14,720 nt of DNA from an uncultured Lachnospiraceae bacterium (lineage in GTDB: Bacteria > Bacillota_A > Clostridia > Lachnospirales > Lachnospiraceae), in contig CAJUFW010000082.1 in NCBI GenBank assembly GCA_910585655.1, positions 1 to 14,720 of the forward strand. Reading direction: 5' to 3'. The stretch's first letter is position 1; each line of letters starts with the position of its first letter. A model generated the notes under the pieces. That model saw only the letters and a list, made by a program, of their open reading frames with translations, was not told the origin of the DNA and did no database searches. Of the stretch, positions 1 to 7,207 are shown one piece after another. Made by a program: the position numbers and the translations under genes.

Positions 1-1378
1 AAACATTGCTCCCGTTCATACTCATTCCTAAAAACAACAGTTTGGCTTTCTGTCCGCCGGAAAGCTCGGTTACGCTGTGTTCCATTTCATCCGCCGTATA
101 TTTCATACTGCCCAGATAAGTACGAATACGGGTAAGCTCCTCTTTTTCCCAGGTTTTTGCCAAAAATTCCACCGGAGTCAGTTCCTTTCCTGCCTCTTTC
201 TCCCGCCGGTAAAACAATTCCTCATAATCCTGCGGCATATAGTCCGCCTGAAGATCCGTCCGTTCCAAAAGCAGCCTGGCAATCTCCCGCAGCAATGTCG
301 TTTTCCCGACGCCGTTTTTTCCGACAATACAGATTTTTTCTGGTCCCCTTAACCGCAGGAAAATATTTCTAGCCAAAATCCGTTCTCCCTGCCGCAGCTC
401 CGGCAGCTCTAGTTGTAAGATCTGCTTTCCGTTCGGCAGTTCTTCTTTTGCCGAAATTTTGGAAAAAATAGCTTCTTCCTCTTCCGGAAGCTCCGTCATA
501 TTTTCCCGTTCTCTCTCAAAGCGTTGTCCCATCGACTGTACGGCGTGCATTTTCTTCTTTAGCAACCTGCCGCCTGCCGGGTTTTGTCTGGTAATCACAT
601 TTTGCTCATGCTCTACCCGTTGCCGGATTTGACGGAACTTTTCCATCTGCTTTTCGTAATCGCTCCTTTCCTTTCTTGCCACCTGTTCCTGATGAGCAAA
701 TTGGCTCTGCCGCTCTTTGATATATTGTTTATAGGGCATTCGGGCAATCGTATGGCGAGGAACGGTTTTCCGCCGTAACTGCTCCAAATGAATGATCACG
801 GTAGCAGTTCGTTCAATCAATAACTCATCATGGGAAACAAACAACACTGGTTCCCGACTTTCTTTAATAAAACGCTCCAGCCAGGCAAGAGTCTCCAAAT
901 CAATATCGTTAGATGGCTCGTCTAAGAGCAACACATCCGGCTCCTCTAAACGGATTCCCGCTATCTGAATCTTTACTTTTTCTCCGCCCGAAAGCGTCCC
1001 CATCTTCTGCTCGGAATAAAACAATTCGAGCGGCACACCCAGCTCCGCCGCTATCTGCCCCAGCTCCTTTGGCGTCTTTTCATAAAACTGCGGTCGGTCG
1101 GATAAAAACTCCATCACACTCCGCTCTTTTTGATCGGCAGGCAGCTCCTGCGCCAGATACCCCAGCCGCAGACCAGGATAAACGATCTCTCCCTCCCATT
1201 CGATATAATCCTCGACTAAGCGACTGTCATAGATCAGCCGCAAAAGCGTCGATTTTCCATTTCCTTCCTCCCCGATTAACACCGCCTTGTCACCAGGGTT
1301 TAAACTATAGGTAAAATGCTCTACAATCGGGTGCAGATCCTTTGTATGCACCATAGATAAATTCCGAATTTGTAACAT
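1..1378 (-). CDS. ABC-F family ATPase (ribosome-associated), C-terminus cut by window edge
   Basis: A soluble protein with two ABC ATPase domains and no membrane segment, the ABC-F layout. Family members bind the ribosomal E site and either adjust translation or relieve antibiotic stalling. The first 459 residues are visible and the frame is open to the edge. Domain 1 has Walker A GEEGNGKST (about 36-44), a Q-loop near Q77, signature LSGGEK (129-134), Walker B ending D153-E154, and switch H183. A charged, helical interdomain linker follows (about 190-310). Domain 2 has Walker A GKNGVGKT (353-360) and signature LSGGQK (439-444); its Walker B lies off the edge. The start at 1378 is set by an AAGGAG site 6 bases upstream. 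It follows rarA by 25 bases, so the two are probably co-transcribed. Domain 1 reads EPSNDID where EPTNHLD is usual, which suggests a particular subfamily. Whether it is a housekeeping or an antibiotic-resistance ABC-F cannot be decided here. Confidence 0.93.
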   Translation of the reverse strand, partial: MLQIRNLSMVHTKDLHPIVEHFTYSLNPGDKAVLIGEEGNGKSTLLRLIYDSRLVEDYIEWEGEIVYPGLRLGYLAQELPADQKERSVMEFLSDRPQFYEKTPKELGQIAAELGVPLELFYSEQKMGTLSGGEKVKIQIAGIRLEEPDVLLLDEPSNDIDLETLAWLERFIKESREPVLFVSHDELLIERTATVIIHLEQLRRKTVPRHTIARMPYKQYIKERQSQFAHQEQVARKERSDYEKQMEKFRQIRQRVEHEQNVITRQNPAGGRLLKKKMHAVQSMGQRFERERENMTELPEEEEAIFSKISAKEELPNGKQILQLELPELRQGERILARNIFLRLRGPEKICIVGKNGVGKTTLLREIARLLLERTDLQADYMPQDYEELFYRREKEAGKELTPVEFLAKTWEKEELTRIRTYLGSMKYTADEMEHSVTELSGGQKAKLLFLGMSMNGSNV

Positions 1379-1403
1379 TGTTGGCTCCTTATTTTAAGTT
1401 TTT

Positions 1404-2720
1404 TTATTTTTCTTGTTTCCACCGTCTGACTTCTTCTAACCGCTCTTTTACCGCCTTTTCAGCGCCTTCTTCGGTAGGCTGGTAATAGCGGCGATGAAGG
1501 AGGGATTCCGGCAGGCAGTCCATTTTCGCCAACTTCGCCTCGGTGTCGTGGGCGTATTGGTAGCCCTCACCGTAGTGTAGTTCCTTCATCAGCCCGGTCG
1601 GGGCGTTACGAAGCTGCAACGGCACCGGTTCTGCCAGTTGTTCGAGCGCGTCCTTTTTACAGGCTTCATACGCCATATAAAGAGCGTTTGATTTGGGTGC
1701 CATCGACAAATAGACGACTGCCTGTGCCAGATTGACGCTGCACTCCGGCATCCCGTTAAAATGACTTGCCTGGTAGGCGGCTACCGCCAAGGGCAGAGCC
1801 TGGCTGTCTGCAATACCGATATCCTCGCTGGCAAAGCGGATCAGCCGTCTTGCCACGTAGAGCGGATCCTCTCCTGCTTCTAACATTCGCGCCAGCCAAT
1901 AAACCGCTGCGTCCGGGTCGCTGTTGCGCATGGATTTGTGAAGCGCAGAGATCAGATTGTAATGTTCCTCTCCCTTTTTATCATAAAGCAAAGACTTCCT
2001 GCTGATACATTGCTCCAAAATTTCTTTTGTAACCGTCGTTTTTTCCATTGCAATCTCGCCGTTCGTCACTGCCATTTCCAGAGTATTGAGCGCCGTCCTG
2101 GCATCTCCGTTGGCAAATCCGGCAATCACAGCCAGCAAATCTTCGGAAATCTCTACGTTTAAATAGCCAAATCCCTGCTGACTGGTAAGCGCCCGCTGTA
2201 ACAGTACCAGCAAATCCTCCTCGGACAACTCCTTTAAGACAAATACCTTACAGCGGGAGAGCAGCGCGGCATTGATTTCAAAAGAAGGATTTTCCGTCGT
2301 CGCTCCGATTAACGTAATGCTTCCCTTTTCTACATAAGGAAGAAACGCGTCCTGCTGCGCTTTGTTAAAACGGTGAATCTCGTCGATAAAAACCAGTGTT
2401 TTCTGCCCTAGCTGACGGCTTCCCTCCGCCCGGTTCATGACCTCCCGGATCTCTTTGATGCCGCTGGTCACGGCGCTGAACGTAACAAAATCTGCATGCG
2501 TCCGGTGGGCAATGATACTTGCCAAGGTGGTCTTCCCTACTCCCGGCGGTCCCCAAAAGATCATCGAAGGAATCTGATCCTGGGCAATCAGCTTTCGTAG
2601 CACTTTTCCTTCTCCGAGCAAATGCGTCTGTCCGATAAATTCCTCTAACGACGCCGGACGAAGCCGGTCTGCCAACGGAGTAGCCGTCCTTCCGGTATCA
2701 AACAAGGATAATTGCTCCAT
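1404..2720 (-). CDS. rarA: RarA/MgsA-family AAA+ ATPase, replication-associated recombination protein A
   Basis: Full-length (438 residues) member of the RarA/MgsA/WRNIP1 family, related to clamp-loader ATPases and active at stalled replication forks. Visible motifs are Walker A GPPGVGKT (57-64), Walker B LVFIDE (109-114) followed by IHRFNKAQQD, sensor 1 around TTEN (141-144), and the arginine finger in LLSRC (R156). The lid and the RarA-specific C-terminal tetramerisation region follow, including the conserved stretch around ALYMAYEACKKD. The N-terminus carries QLSLF (residues 3-7), which fits the consensus bacterial beta-clamp binding pentapeptide. The start at 2720 is the first ATG after an in-frame stop, with a GGAAAGGAAG site about 12 bases upstream, a rather long spacing. 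An extended -10 promoter lies about 60 bases upstream. The gene leads a short unit with the ABC-F gene. Confidence 0.96.
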   Translation of the reverse strand: MEQLSLFDTGRTATPLADRLRPASLEEFIGQTHLLGEGKVLRKLIAQDQIPSMIFWGPPGVGKTTLASIIAHRTHADFVTFSAVTSGIKEIREVMNRAEGSRQLGQKTLVFIDEIHRFNKAQQDAFLPYVEKGSITLIGATTENPSFEINAALLSRCKVFVLKELSEEDLLVLLQRALTSQQGFGYLNVEISEDLLAVIAGFANGDARTALNTLEMAVTNGEIAMEKTTVTKEILEQCISRKSLLYDKKGEEHYNLISALHKSMRNSDPDAAVYWLARMLEAGEDPLYVARRLIRFASEDIGIADSQALPLAVAAYQASHFNGMPECSVNLAQAVVYLSMAPKSNALYMAYEACKKDALEQLAEPVPLQLRNAPTGLMKELHYGEGYQYAHDTEAKLAKMDCLPESLLHRRYYQPTEEGAEKAVKERLEEVRRWKQEK

Positions 2721-2779
2721 AATGGTCGTTCACTTCCTTTCCTGATTACAGAAGTCAATTCCAATCCCAAAGTACTCCC

Positions 2780-2808
2780 AGTATAGCATACCGTTTCTAA
2801 AAAGTCTA
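2780..2808 (-). promoter_or_regulatory. Predicted SigA-type promoter of rarA
   Basis: Read on the minus strand, a -35 TAGACT (2803-2808) and a -10 TATACT (2780-2785) are separated by exactly 17 bases. A TG dinucleotide one base before the -10 gives an extended -10 element (TGCTATACT). Transcription would start near 2773, leaving a leader of about 50 bases before the rarA ATG. Confidence 0.7.
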
Positions 2809-2873
2809 TTCCTATCGCACAAACGTTCCTGTTATAATATTTTTTCTCTGTTTTTTCATGAAAATTTCTATAA

Positions 2874-2923
2874 TTCCTAAAATATCGCGCTTTTTATACG
2901 CTCAGTTATAAAAATTTTAGGAA
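2874..2923. repeat. Perfect 10-bp inverted repeat, candidate operator
   Basis: TTCCTAAAAT (2874-2883) and its exact reverse complement ATTTTAGGAA (2914-2923) lie with arm centres 40 bp apart. The pair ends 27 bases upstream of the -35 element of the solute-binding protein gene, where an activator or looping regulator would bind. The membrane AraC-type regulator encoded just downstream is an obvious candidate, by inference only. Confidence 0.5.
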
Positions 2924-2950
2924 GCTTTACCAATAGAAAAAAAGTTATAA

Positions 2951-2979
2951 TTGTAAAATTCCCGGCTTTTTTCTATAAT
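2951..2979 (+). promoter_or_regulatory. Predicted promoter of the solute-binding protein gene
   Basis: A -35 TTGTAA (2951-2956) and a perfect -10 TATAAT (2974-2979) are separated by 17 bases. Transcription would start near 2986, giving a leader of a little over 100 bases. The weak -35 beside a perfect -10 would suit activation by a regulator bound upstream. Confidence 0.65.
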
Positions 2980-3092
2980 AACGGCACAGAGACTTTGTAT
3001 CTCTTATACTATATTGCCAGTCAACCAAATATCGGGAAGGCTTCCTTTGGGCAGCTACGATAATGGTCAATGGCAGAAATGGAGGATTCTTT

Positions 3093-4796
3093 ATGAAAAA
3101 GAAAAGTATCGCACTATTGCTGGTACTCGCACTTGTGGTTTCGCTTTTTGCATCCTGTGGCAAGAAAAATGATGCTCCTGCCGACAGCAAATCGCCTGCG
3201 AATTCCGATCAGCAAACACCAGAAAACCAGGGTTCCAACTCTTCTTCGGATAACAATTCCGAGGAAACCGACACCAATTCCGGTTCCGAATGGTCCTGGC
3301 CACTGGCAGAAAAAGAAACACTGAAAGTCTGGAAGTCCTGGGACTGCCAATGGACGGAAAACCCGGAAACACTCAAGGCAAACCAGGCTATGGAGCAGGA
3401 ACTAAACATTGATATTGAATGGATTTGCCCGACACCAACCGAGGCAAAAGAAAAATTCGGCTTGTTAATGGCATCCGGCGATTATCCGGATATCCTCTTA
3501 GGCGTAGAAGGCTATTACACCGGAGGAGCCGTTCAGGCATGTGAAGACGGCGTTATTTTGGATATGACAGACTATATCCAACAGTATATGCCAAACTACG
3601 AAGCGCTCCGTAATTCCAGCGAACGTTTGAGAAAGGATACGACTACCGATGACGGCAGAAGCGTTACCCTTTATACTATCAATACTCGTGACGGAGAAAT
3701 CACCGGCGAGCAGCCTTGGACGGGGCTTTGCCTGCGCCAAGATTGGCTCAATGAGTTAAATATGGAAGTTCCGAAAACAATTGATGACTGGTATAATGTC
3801 CTAACTGCTTTCAAAACTACTTATAACTGTGAAGCTCCTTTGATGCTCGGATCGGAGGACGCTCTCGACTACACCCAGGATTTCCTTACGGCTTTTGGCG
3901 TCTGCAAGGACTTCTATCAGGTGGATGGTAAAGTACATTATGGTCCGTTAGAGGACGGCTACCGCCAGTGGGTAGAATTGTTCCGTAAATGGTATGCCGA
4001 AGGCTTAATCGATCCGAACTTTGTAACCAATAATGCTATGTATTCGCCGGTATTTGAATATTTGGGAACCGGACGTGCCGGAGCTTCTGCCAATCTCTAC
4101 TCCTGGACCTGCGATTACTTAGTATCTATGGGTATCGCAACCGATGAGGACTATTGGCTTGTCGCTGCCCCTTCCCCGGTCTTAAACGAAGGAGACACTC
4201 CGCAAATTGCTGCTGATATGGGTGCTTTAGTAGGTGGTTCTATCTCCATTAGCCGGGACTGCAAAAACGTCGAATTGGCGTGCCGTTGGCTGGATTACTG
4301 CTACTCTACCGAATGGATGCTCTTTTCCAGCTATGGAATTGAAAATGAAACCTATACCAAAAACGGAGACGGCACCTATTCCTTCTTAGAAAGCGCAAAA
4401 AACCATATTGTCAACGATTTAGATTATCCGACTTTTGCAGAAGGACTCAAGTCCGAATACTGCCTTCATAACGAAGGGCTTGGTCTCTACAACTGGTATG
4501 CCCTTTCCGTTATCAGACAAGGAGAACCGGTATTAGAAGCCTATGATATCTGGGATGTAGCAAAAACCGATATGGTACTTCCAGCCAGAAGAAGTCTGAC
4601 CGCGGAGGAACTGACCGATTACAACAATACCTATGTCAGCCTACAGACGTTGGTTCGGGAAAATACAATCAAGATTATTACCGGAGCCGCTTCTATGGAT
4701 ACTTACGAACAGTTCCAAAAAGATTTGATTTCCTATGGCGCACAGAAATGTATCGATTATCAACAGGCAGCCTTAGATCGCTACAATGCACGCTGA
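3093..4796 (+). CDS. Lipoprotein extracellular solute-binding protein of an ABC importer (family 1 / LplA-like)
   Basis: A secreted, lipid-anchored binding protein (567 residues) of the kind that captures sugars or oligosaccharides for ABC importers. The N-terminus is a typical lipoprotein signal: MKKK, a hydrophobic core, then LFASC with lipidated Cys22. A D/N/S-rich tether (about 25-65) precedes the globular domain. Features such as LLMASGDYPDIL and, later, KWYAEGLIDPNF are typical of family 1 and LplA-type binding proteins. The chosen ATG at 3093 has GGAGG 7 bases upstream. An in-frame ATG at 3063 would put ten extra residues before the signal and has no good ribosome binding site. No permease or ATPase gene follows, so the protein must share a transporter encoded elsewhere or act as a ligand sensor. 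Its substrate cannot be told from sequence. Confidence 0.92.
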   Translation: MKKKSIALLLVLALVVSLFASCGKKNDAPADSKSPANSDQQTPENQGSNSSSDNNSEETDTNSGSEWSWPLAEKETLKVWKSWDCQWTENPETLKANQAMEQELNIDIEWICPTPTEAKEKFGLLMASGDYPDILLGVEGYYTGGAVQACEDGVILDMTDYIQQYMPNYEALRNSSERLRKDTTTDDGRSVTLYTINTRDGEITGEQPWTGLCLRQDWLNELNMEVPKTIDDWYNVLTAFKTTYNCEAPLMLGSEDALDYTQDFLTAFGVCKDFYQVDGKVHYGPLEDGYRQWVELFRKWYAEGLIDPNFVTNNAMYSPVFEYLGTGRAGASANLYSWTCDYLVSMGIATDEDYWLVAAPSPVLNEGDTPQIAADMGALVGGSISISRDCKNVELACRWLDYCYSTEWMLFSSYGIENETYTKNGDGTYSFLESAKNHIVNDLDYPTFAEGLKSEYCLHNEGLGLYNWYALSVIRQGEPVLEAYDIWDVAKTDMVLPARRSLTAEELTDYNNTYVSLQTLVRENTIKIITGAASMDTYEQFQKDLISYGAQKCIDYQQAALDRYNAR

Positions 4797-4826
4797 TTTA
4801 GAAACGTATTACAAGTAACATTCATA

Positions 4827-4861
4827 AGCTACCGCATCGGAACTATCCGTATGCGGTAGCT
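4827..4861 (+). terminator. Strong hairpin after the solute-binding protein gene, probable terminator
   Basis: AGCTACCGCAT (4827-4837) pairs perfectly with ATGCGGTAGCT (4851-4861). The stem continues with CGGA/TCCG (4838-4841 and 4846-4849) after a single bulged T, closing on a 4-base loop. The following bases (CTTATTGCTT) are only moderately T-rich, so termination may be partial, leaving some read-through into the regulator gene. Confidence 0.7.
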
Positions 4862-4892
4862 CTTATTGCTTGATAAAAATTTTCACTTTCTA

Positions 4893-4921
4893 TTGACAAA
4901 TGCTTGCTTTCAGGCAATAAT
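4893..4921 (+). promoter_or_regulatory. Predicted promoter of the membrane AraC-type regulator gene
   Basis: A perfect -35 TTGACA (4893-4898), a 17-base spacer and a -10 AATAAT (4916-4921, five of six consensus bases) form a near-consensus promoter. Transcription would start near 4928, about 40 bases before the start codon. The regulator thus appears to be expressed constitutively, independent of its neighbour. Confidence 0.7.
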
Positions 4922-4969
4922 AAAACAGAGGCGTCGCTTCGTCTATGAAAAAAGGAAGTGTATTCCCCT

Positions 4970-7144
4970 ATGGGTTCTGATAAAAACCGTCCAAAACTCA
5001 ATAAAACCTTGCGTACCTGGATGATTTCTTATATCCTGATGTTTTCGCTCCCGTTTTTAGTGGGGGCTTTTTTGACGTTCCGCGCCTATCACCAGCATAC
5101 GGCAAAAGAAATCCGCTCTTTACAGTATCAGGCGCTTGCCATGGTGCAAACAGCCGTTGAACATATGCTTCAGGACGCACTCAACACCAGCCAGGCTCTT
5201 TCCTTAGACAGCCGTACTTCTATCTTAGAGCTGTTCCAGGAAAACGGCAGACTTTCCAGCCGCCAGACACTTATGGCAAAAGAACTGCAGGATATTTTAA
5301 GCCTTCATATCTCGACCAATAAAAATTTTCAGACGATTTTTCTGTATTTCCCCAAAACAGGATATCTCCTGACACGGGATCGCTTCCATAAGCTAGAAGC
5401 ATTTCAGTCTGTGGAGTCCTCTATGTTTGGTATGCCTTCCGAGGATTTTCTTTTGCTGGCAAATTATACGAAAAACGGTCTTCATATTATAAATGGTCGT
5501 TTGCTTTACACCTATGCCCTTTCTTTGAACGGCGGAGCCACCCCTTCGGTTCTTACCGCCGTCTATTTTAATGAAGCTATTTTAACAGAGTTGTTCCAGT
5601 CCAGTGATACGTTGCTGTTTTTAGAGGATGGCTACGGTAAGCTCTATTCCCCTGACGCCGATACAAAGCCGCAGCTTAGCGCTTGGTTTGAGGAGCTTTT
5701 AGAGGGTTGGGACGAAAACGGAAGGAAAACCAGCGCTAAAAAAGCTGCTATCCGAATCTCCAGTAAACAGTATCCGATCCATTTTTACAGCATCCGATCC
5801 TCTTCCTCTTTTCAGACTGGAATTCTGTTTTTTGCCGGTCTAGGGATCTATCTGCTCTTTGGCTCCCTCATTGGTATCCTGCTTGCGCTCTGGCTTTCCA
5901 AGCGGAACTATCAGCCCGTTGCTGAACTGCTTTCCCTGGTGGCACAAAATTCCAAGCAGGCTATTCCACCGGGACACGACGACTTTTACATTATCCGCAG
6001 TTCTTACCAGGCGCTGCTCTCCGCCTACCAGGATAACCGCCGTACTTTGCGGGAATGGCAGGCAGATAAAACGAATTCCTGGATGAACCGTCTTTTCAAA
6101 GAAAAAACCAAATCCTCCAAAAGTATTTTTTTAGAAAATACGTCCTGGGCGGAAGCGATGACATTGGATTCCTTTGTGCTGATGAGCATTGAAATCACCG
6201 ATTTCTGCGGAACCGAACAAAGCGATGAGCTTACCGTCTTGTCACAGGAGGACGGTGCAGAAATCAGCTCCGATATCGTCGATATGGCTTACTTTATTGT
6301 AAAAAACTGTTTGGACGAATTGTTAAACAAACAGTATACCAGCTTTTCGGCAGAAACTGACGGACGGCTCTATGCTCTGATCAACGTCAGCCAGGAAGAG
6401 GCTGTTCAGGAGCTGCAGCAAAATCTGATGCGGGCTGCCTCTGATTTGCAGGACTTTATCCGCACCCATTACGGGCTTCTGCTTTCTATCCATATCAGCG
6501 CCCGCCGCAAAGGCGCGGAACAGATCGCGGACTGCTATCAGGACATCGAAGAGCTGTTTTTATATCGCAACTATGTAAATTCCGAGGAAGAAACCACGCT
6601 TTCCCGTTTGCAGACCGACACCGATCCAAAAAAACAGGATATCCAGGCCGCTGCCGTTTCGTTTTCCAACCAGCTCTATTCTACCCTCATACATGGCGGC
6701 AAAGAAAAGCTGGAACAGCTTTTGACCACTGTCTGGCAGCATTATACCGGATCCGGTTTAGATACTCTGCCGGACAGCCCAGTTTCATCTGCTGCCGGTA
6801 CGGATTCCGACCGGATGGAAGCGGTAATCGAACAGATTTCCGACTATATCCAGGAGCATTATCAAGAACCTCTTCTTTCGGTAGGAGTGATTGCGGACGA
6901 GTTTCATTTAGGGCTCTCTTTTCTCTCCCGCAATTACAAAGAACAAAAGGGAGTCGGTATTTTAGAAAGCATCAACCGGCTCCGCTTAGAAAAAGCCAAG
7001 GAATTGATTTTCTCCGGCGTCAGTATCAAGGATACGGCAAGCGCCGTCGGCTTTTACAGCACCCAGCCGCTTATTCGGATTTTTAAGCAAATCGAACATA
7101 TGACGCCAAGCGAATATCGAAACCAACATCGGGGAGACGTTTAA
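4970..7144 (+). CDS. Membrane-anchored AraC-family transcriptional regulator with extracellular sensor
   Basis: A one-component regulator that appears to sense outside the cell and bind DNA inside (724 residues). A first membrane helix (about 17-37), an extracellular sensor of roughly 245 residues (Cache-like by architecture) and a second membrane helix (about 283-308) come first. A cytoplasmic region of about 300 residues follows, which may be a degenerate cyclase-like fold. The C-terminal AraC domain (about 618-724) has two helix-turn-helix units; the second reads SAVGFYSTQPLIRIFK and ends MTPSEYR, close to the family signature. No kinase or receiver domain is present. The layout resembles YtdP/YesN-like regulators that sit beside LplA-type sugar importers. 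The ATG at 4970 has AAGGAAG 11 bases upstream; an in-frame GTG at 4958 overlaps that site and is less likely. The preceding solute-binding protein gene is its likely target or partner, by inference. Confidence 0.9.
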   Translation: MGSDKNRPKLNKTLRTWMISYILMFSLPFLVGAFLTFRAYHQHTAKEIRSLQYQALAMVQTAVEHMLQDALNTSQALSLDSRTSILELFQENGRLSSRQTLMAKELQDILSLHISTNKNFQTIFLYFPKTGYLLTRDRFHKLEAFQSVESSMFGMPSEDFLLLANYTKNGLHIINGRLLYTYALSLNGGATPSVLTAVYFNEAILTELFQSSDTLLFLEDGYGKLYSPDADTKPQLSAWFEELLEGWDENGRKTSAKKAAIRISSKQYPIHFYSIRSSSSFQTGILFFAGLGIYLLFGSLIGILLALWLSKRNYQPVAELLSLVAQNSKQAIPPGHDDFYIIRSSYQALLSAYQDNRRTLREWQADKTNSWMNRLFKEKTKSSKSIFLENTSWAEAMTLDSFVLMSIEITDFCGTEQSDELTVLSQEDGAEISSDIVDMAYFIVKNCLDELLNKQYTSFSAETDGRLYALINVSQEEAVQELQQNLMRAASDLQDFIRTHYGLLLSIHISARRKGAEQIADCYQDIEELFLYRNYVNSEEETTLSRLQTDTDPKKQDIQAAAVSFSNQLYSTLIHGGKEKLEQLLTTVWQHYTGSGLDTLPDSPVSSAAGTDSDRMEAVIEQISDYIQEHYQEPLLSVGVIADEFHLGLSFLSRNYKEQKGVGILESINRLRLEKAKELIFSGVSIKDTASAVGFYSTQPLIRIFKQIEHMTPSEYRNQHRGDV

Positions 7145-7160
7145 TGTCTCCCCGATATTG
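7124..7160. terminator. Convergent terminator hairpin containing the regulator's stop codon in its loop
   Basis: ATCGGGGAGAC (7128-7138) pairs perfectly with GTCTCCCCGAT (7146-7156) around a 7-base loop that contains the TAA stop (7142-7144). The stem extends by CAA/TTG after one mismatch. The left arm therefore encodes the last residues of the regulator. It lies between convergent genes and could end transcription from both sides, although neither side has a clean T-tract. Confidence 0.65.
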
Positions 7161-7171
7161 CCTTTCGGCAA
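7158..7171 (-). terminator. Small GAAA-tetraloop hairpin downstream of lon
   Basis: On the minus strand TTGCC and GGCAA enclose GAAA, a stable GNRA-type tetraloop. It sits about 40 bases past the lon stop and just before the larger convergent hairpin, so it may help end or protect the 3' end of the lon transcript. It has no T-tract. Confidence 0.35.
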
Positions 7172-7207
7172 CTGCCTTCTAAGAAATGCGCACTTTGCGG
7201 TTTTCCT

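Larger units (their letters stand above)
2721..3092. other. Divergent intergenic regulatory region between rarA and the solute-binding protein gene
   Basis: This AT-rich stretch of about 370 bases holds no credible gene. It contains the leftward rarA promoter, the rightward promoter of the solute-binding protein gene, and a perfect 10-bp inverted repeat (2874-2883 and 2914-2923). The motif GTTATAA occurs three times (2831, 2905, 2944). The leader of the rightward gene (about 2986-3092) shows only a short palindrome around 3037 and no riboswitch I recognise. Confidence 0.7.

Noticed and set aside
913..1314. Plus-strand frame of 133 codons opposite the ABC-F gene
   Set aside because: It lies antisense to an intact, motif-rich ABC-F gene and has a Pro/Ala-rich composition typical of a shadow frame. 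The same applies to the other antisense frames in the window.
3063..3092. Solute-binding protein starting at the ATG at 3063
   Set aside because: It would put ten residues before a textbook lipoprotein signal peptide, and only the ATG at 3093 has a well-placed GGAGG.
4958..4969. AraC-type regulator starting at GTG 4958
   Set aside because: The GTG overlaps the only ribosome binding site, while the ATG 12 bases on is properly downstream of it. It remains a possible alternative.
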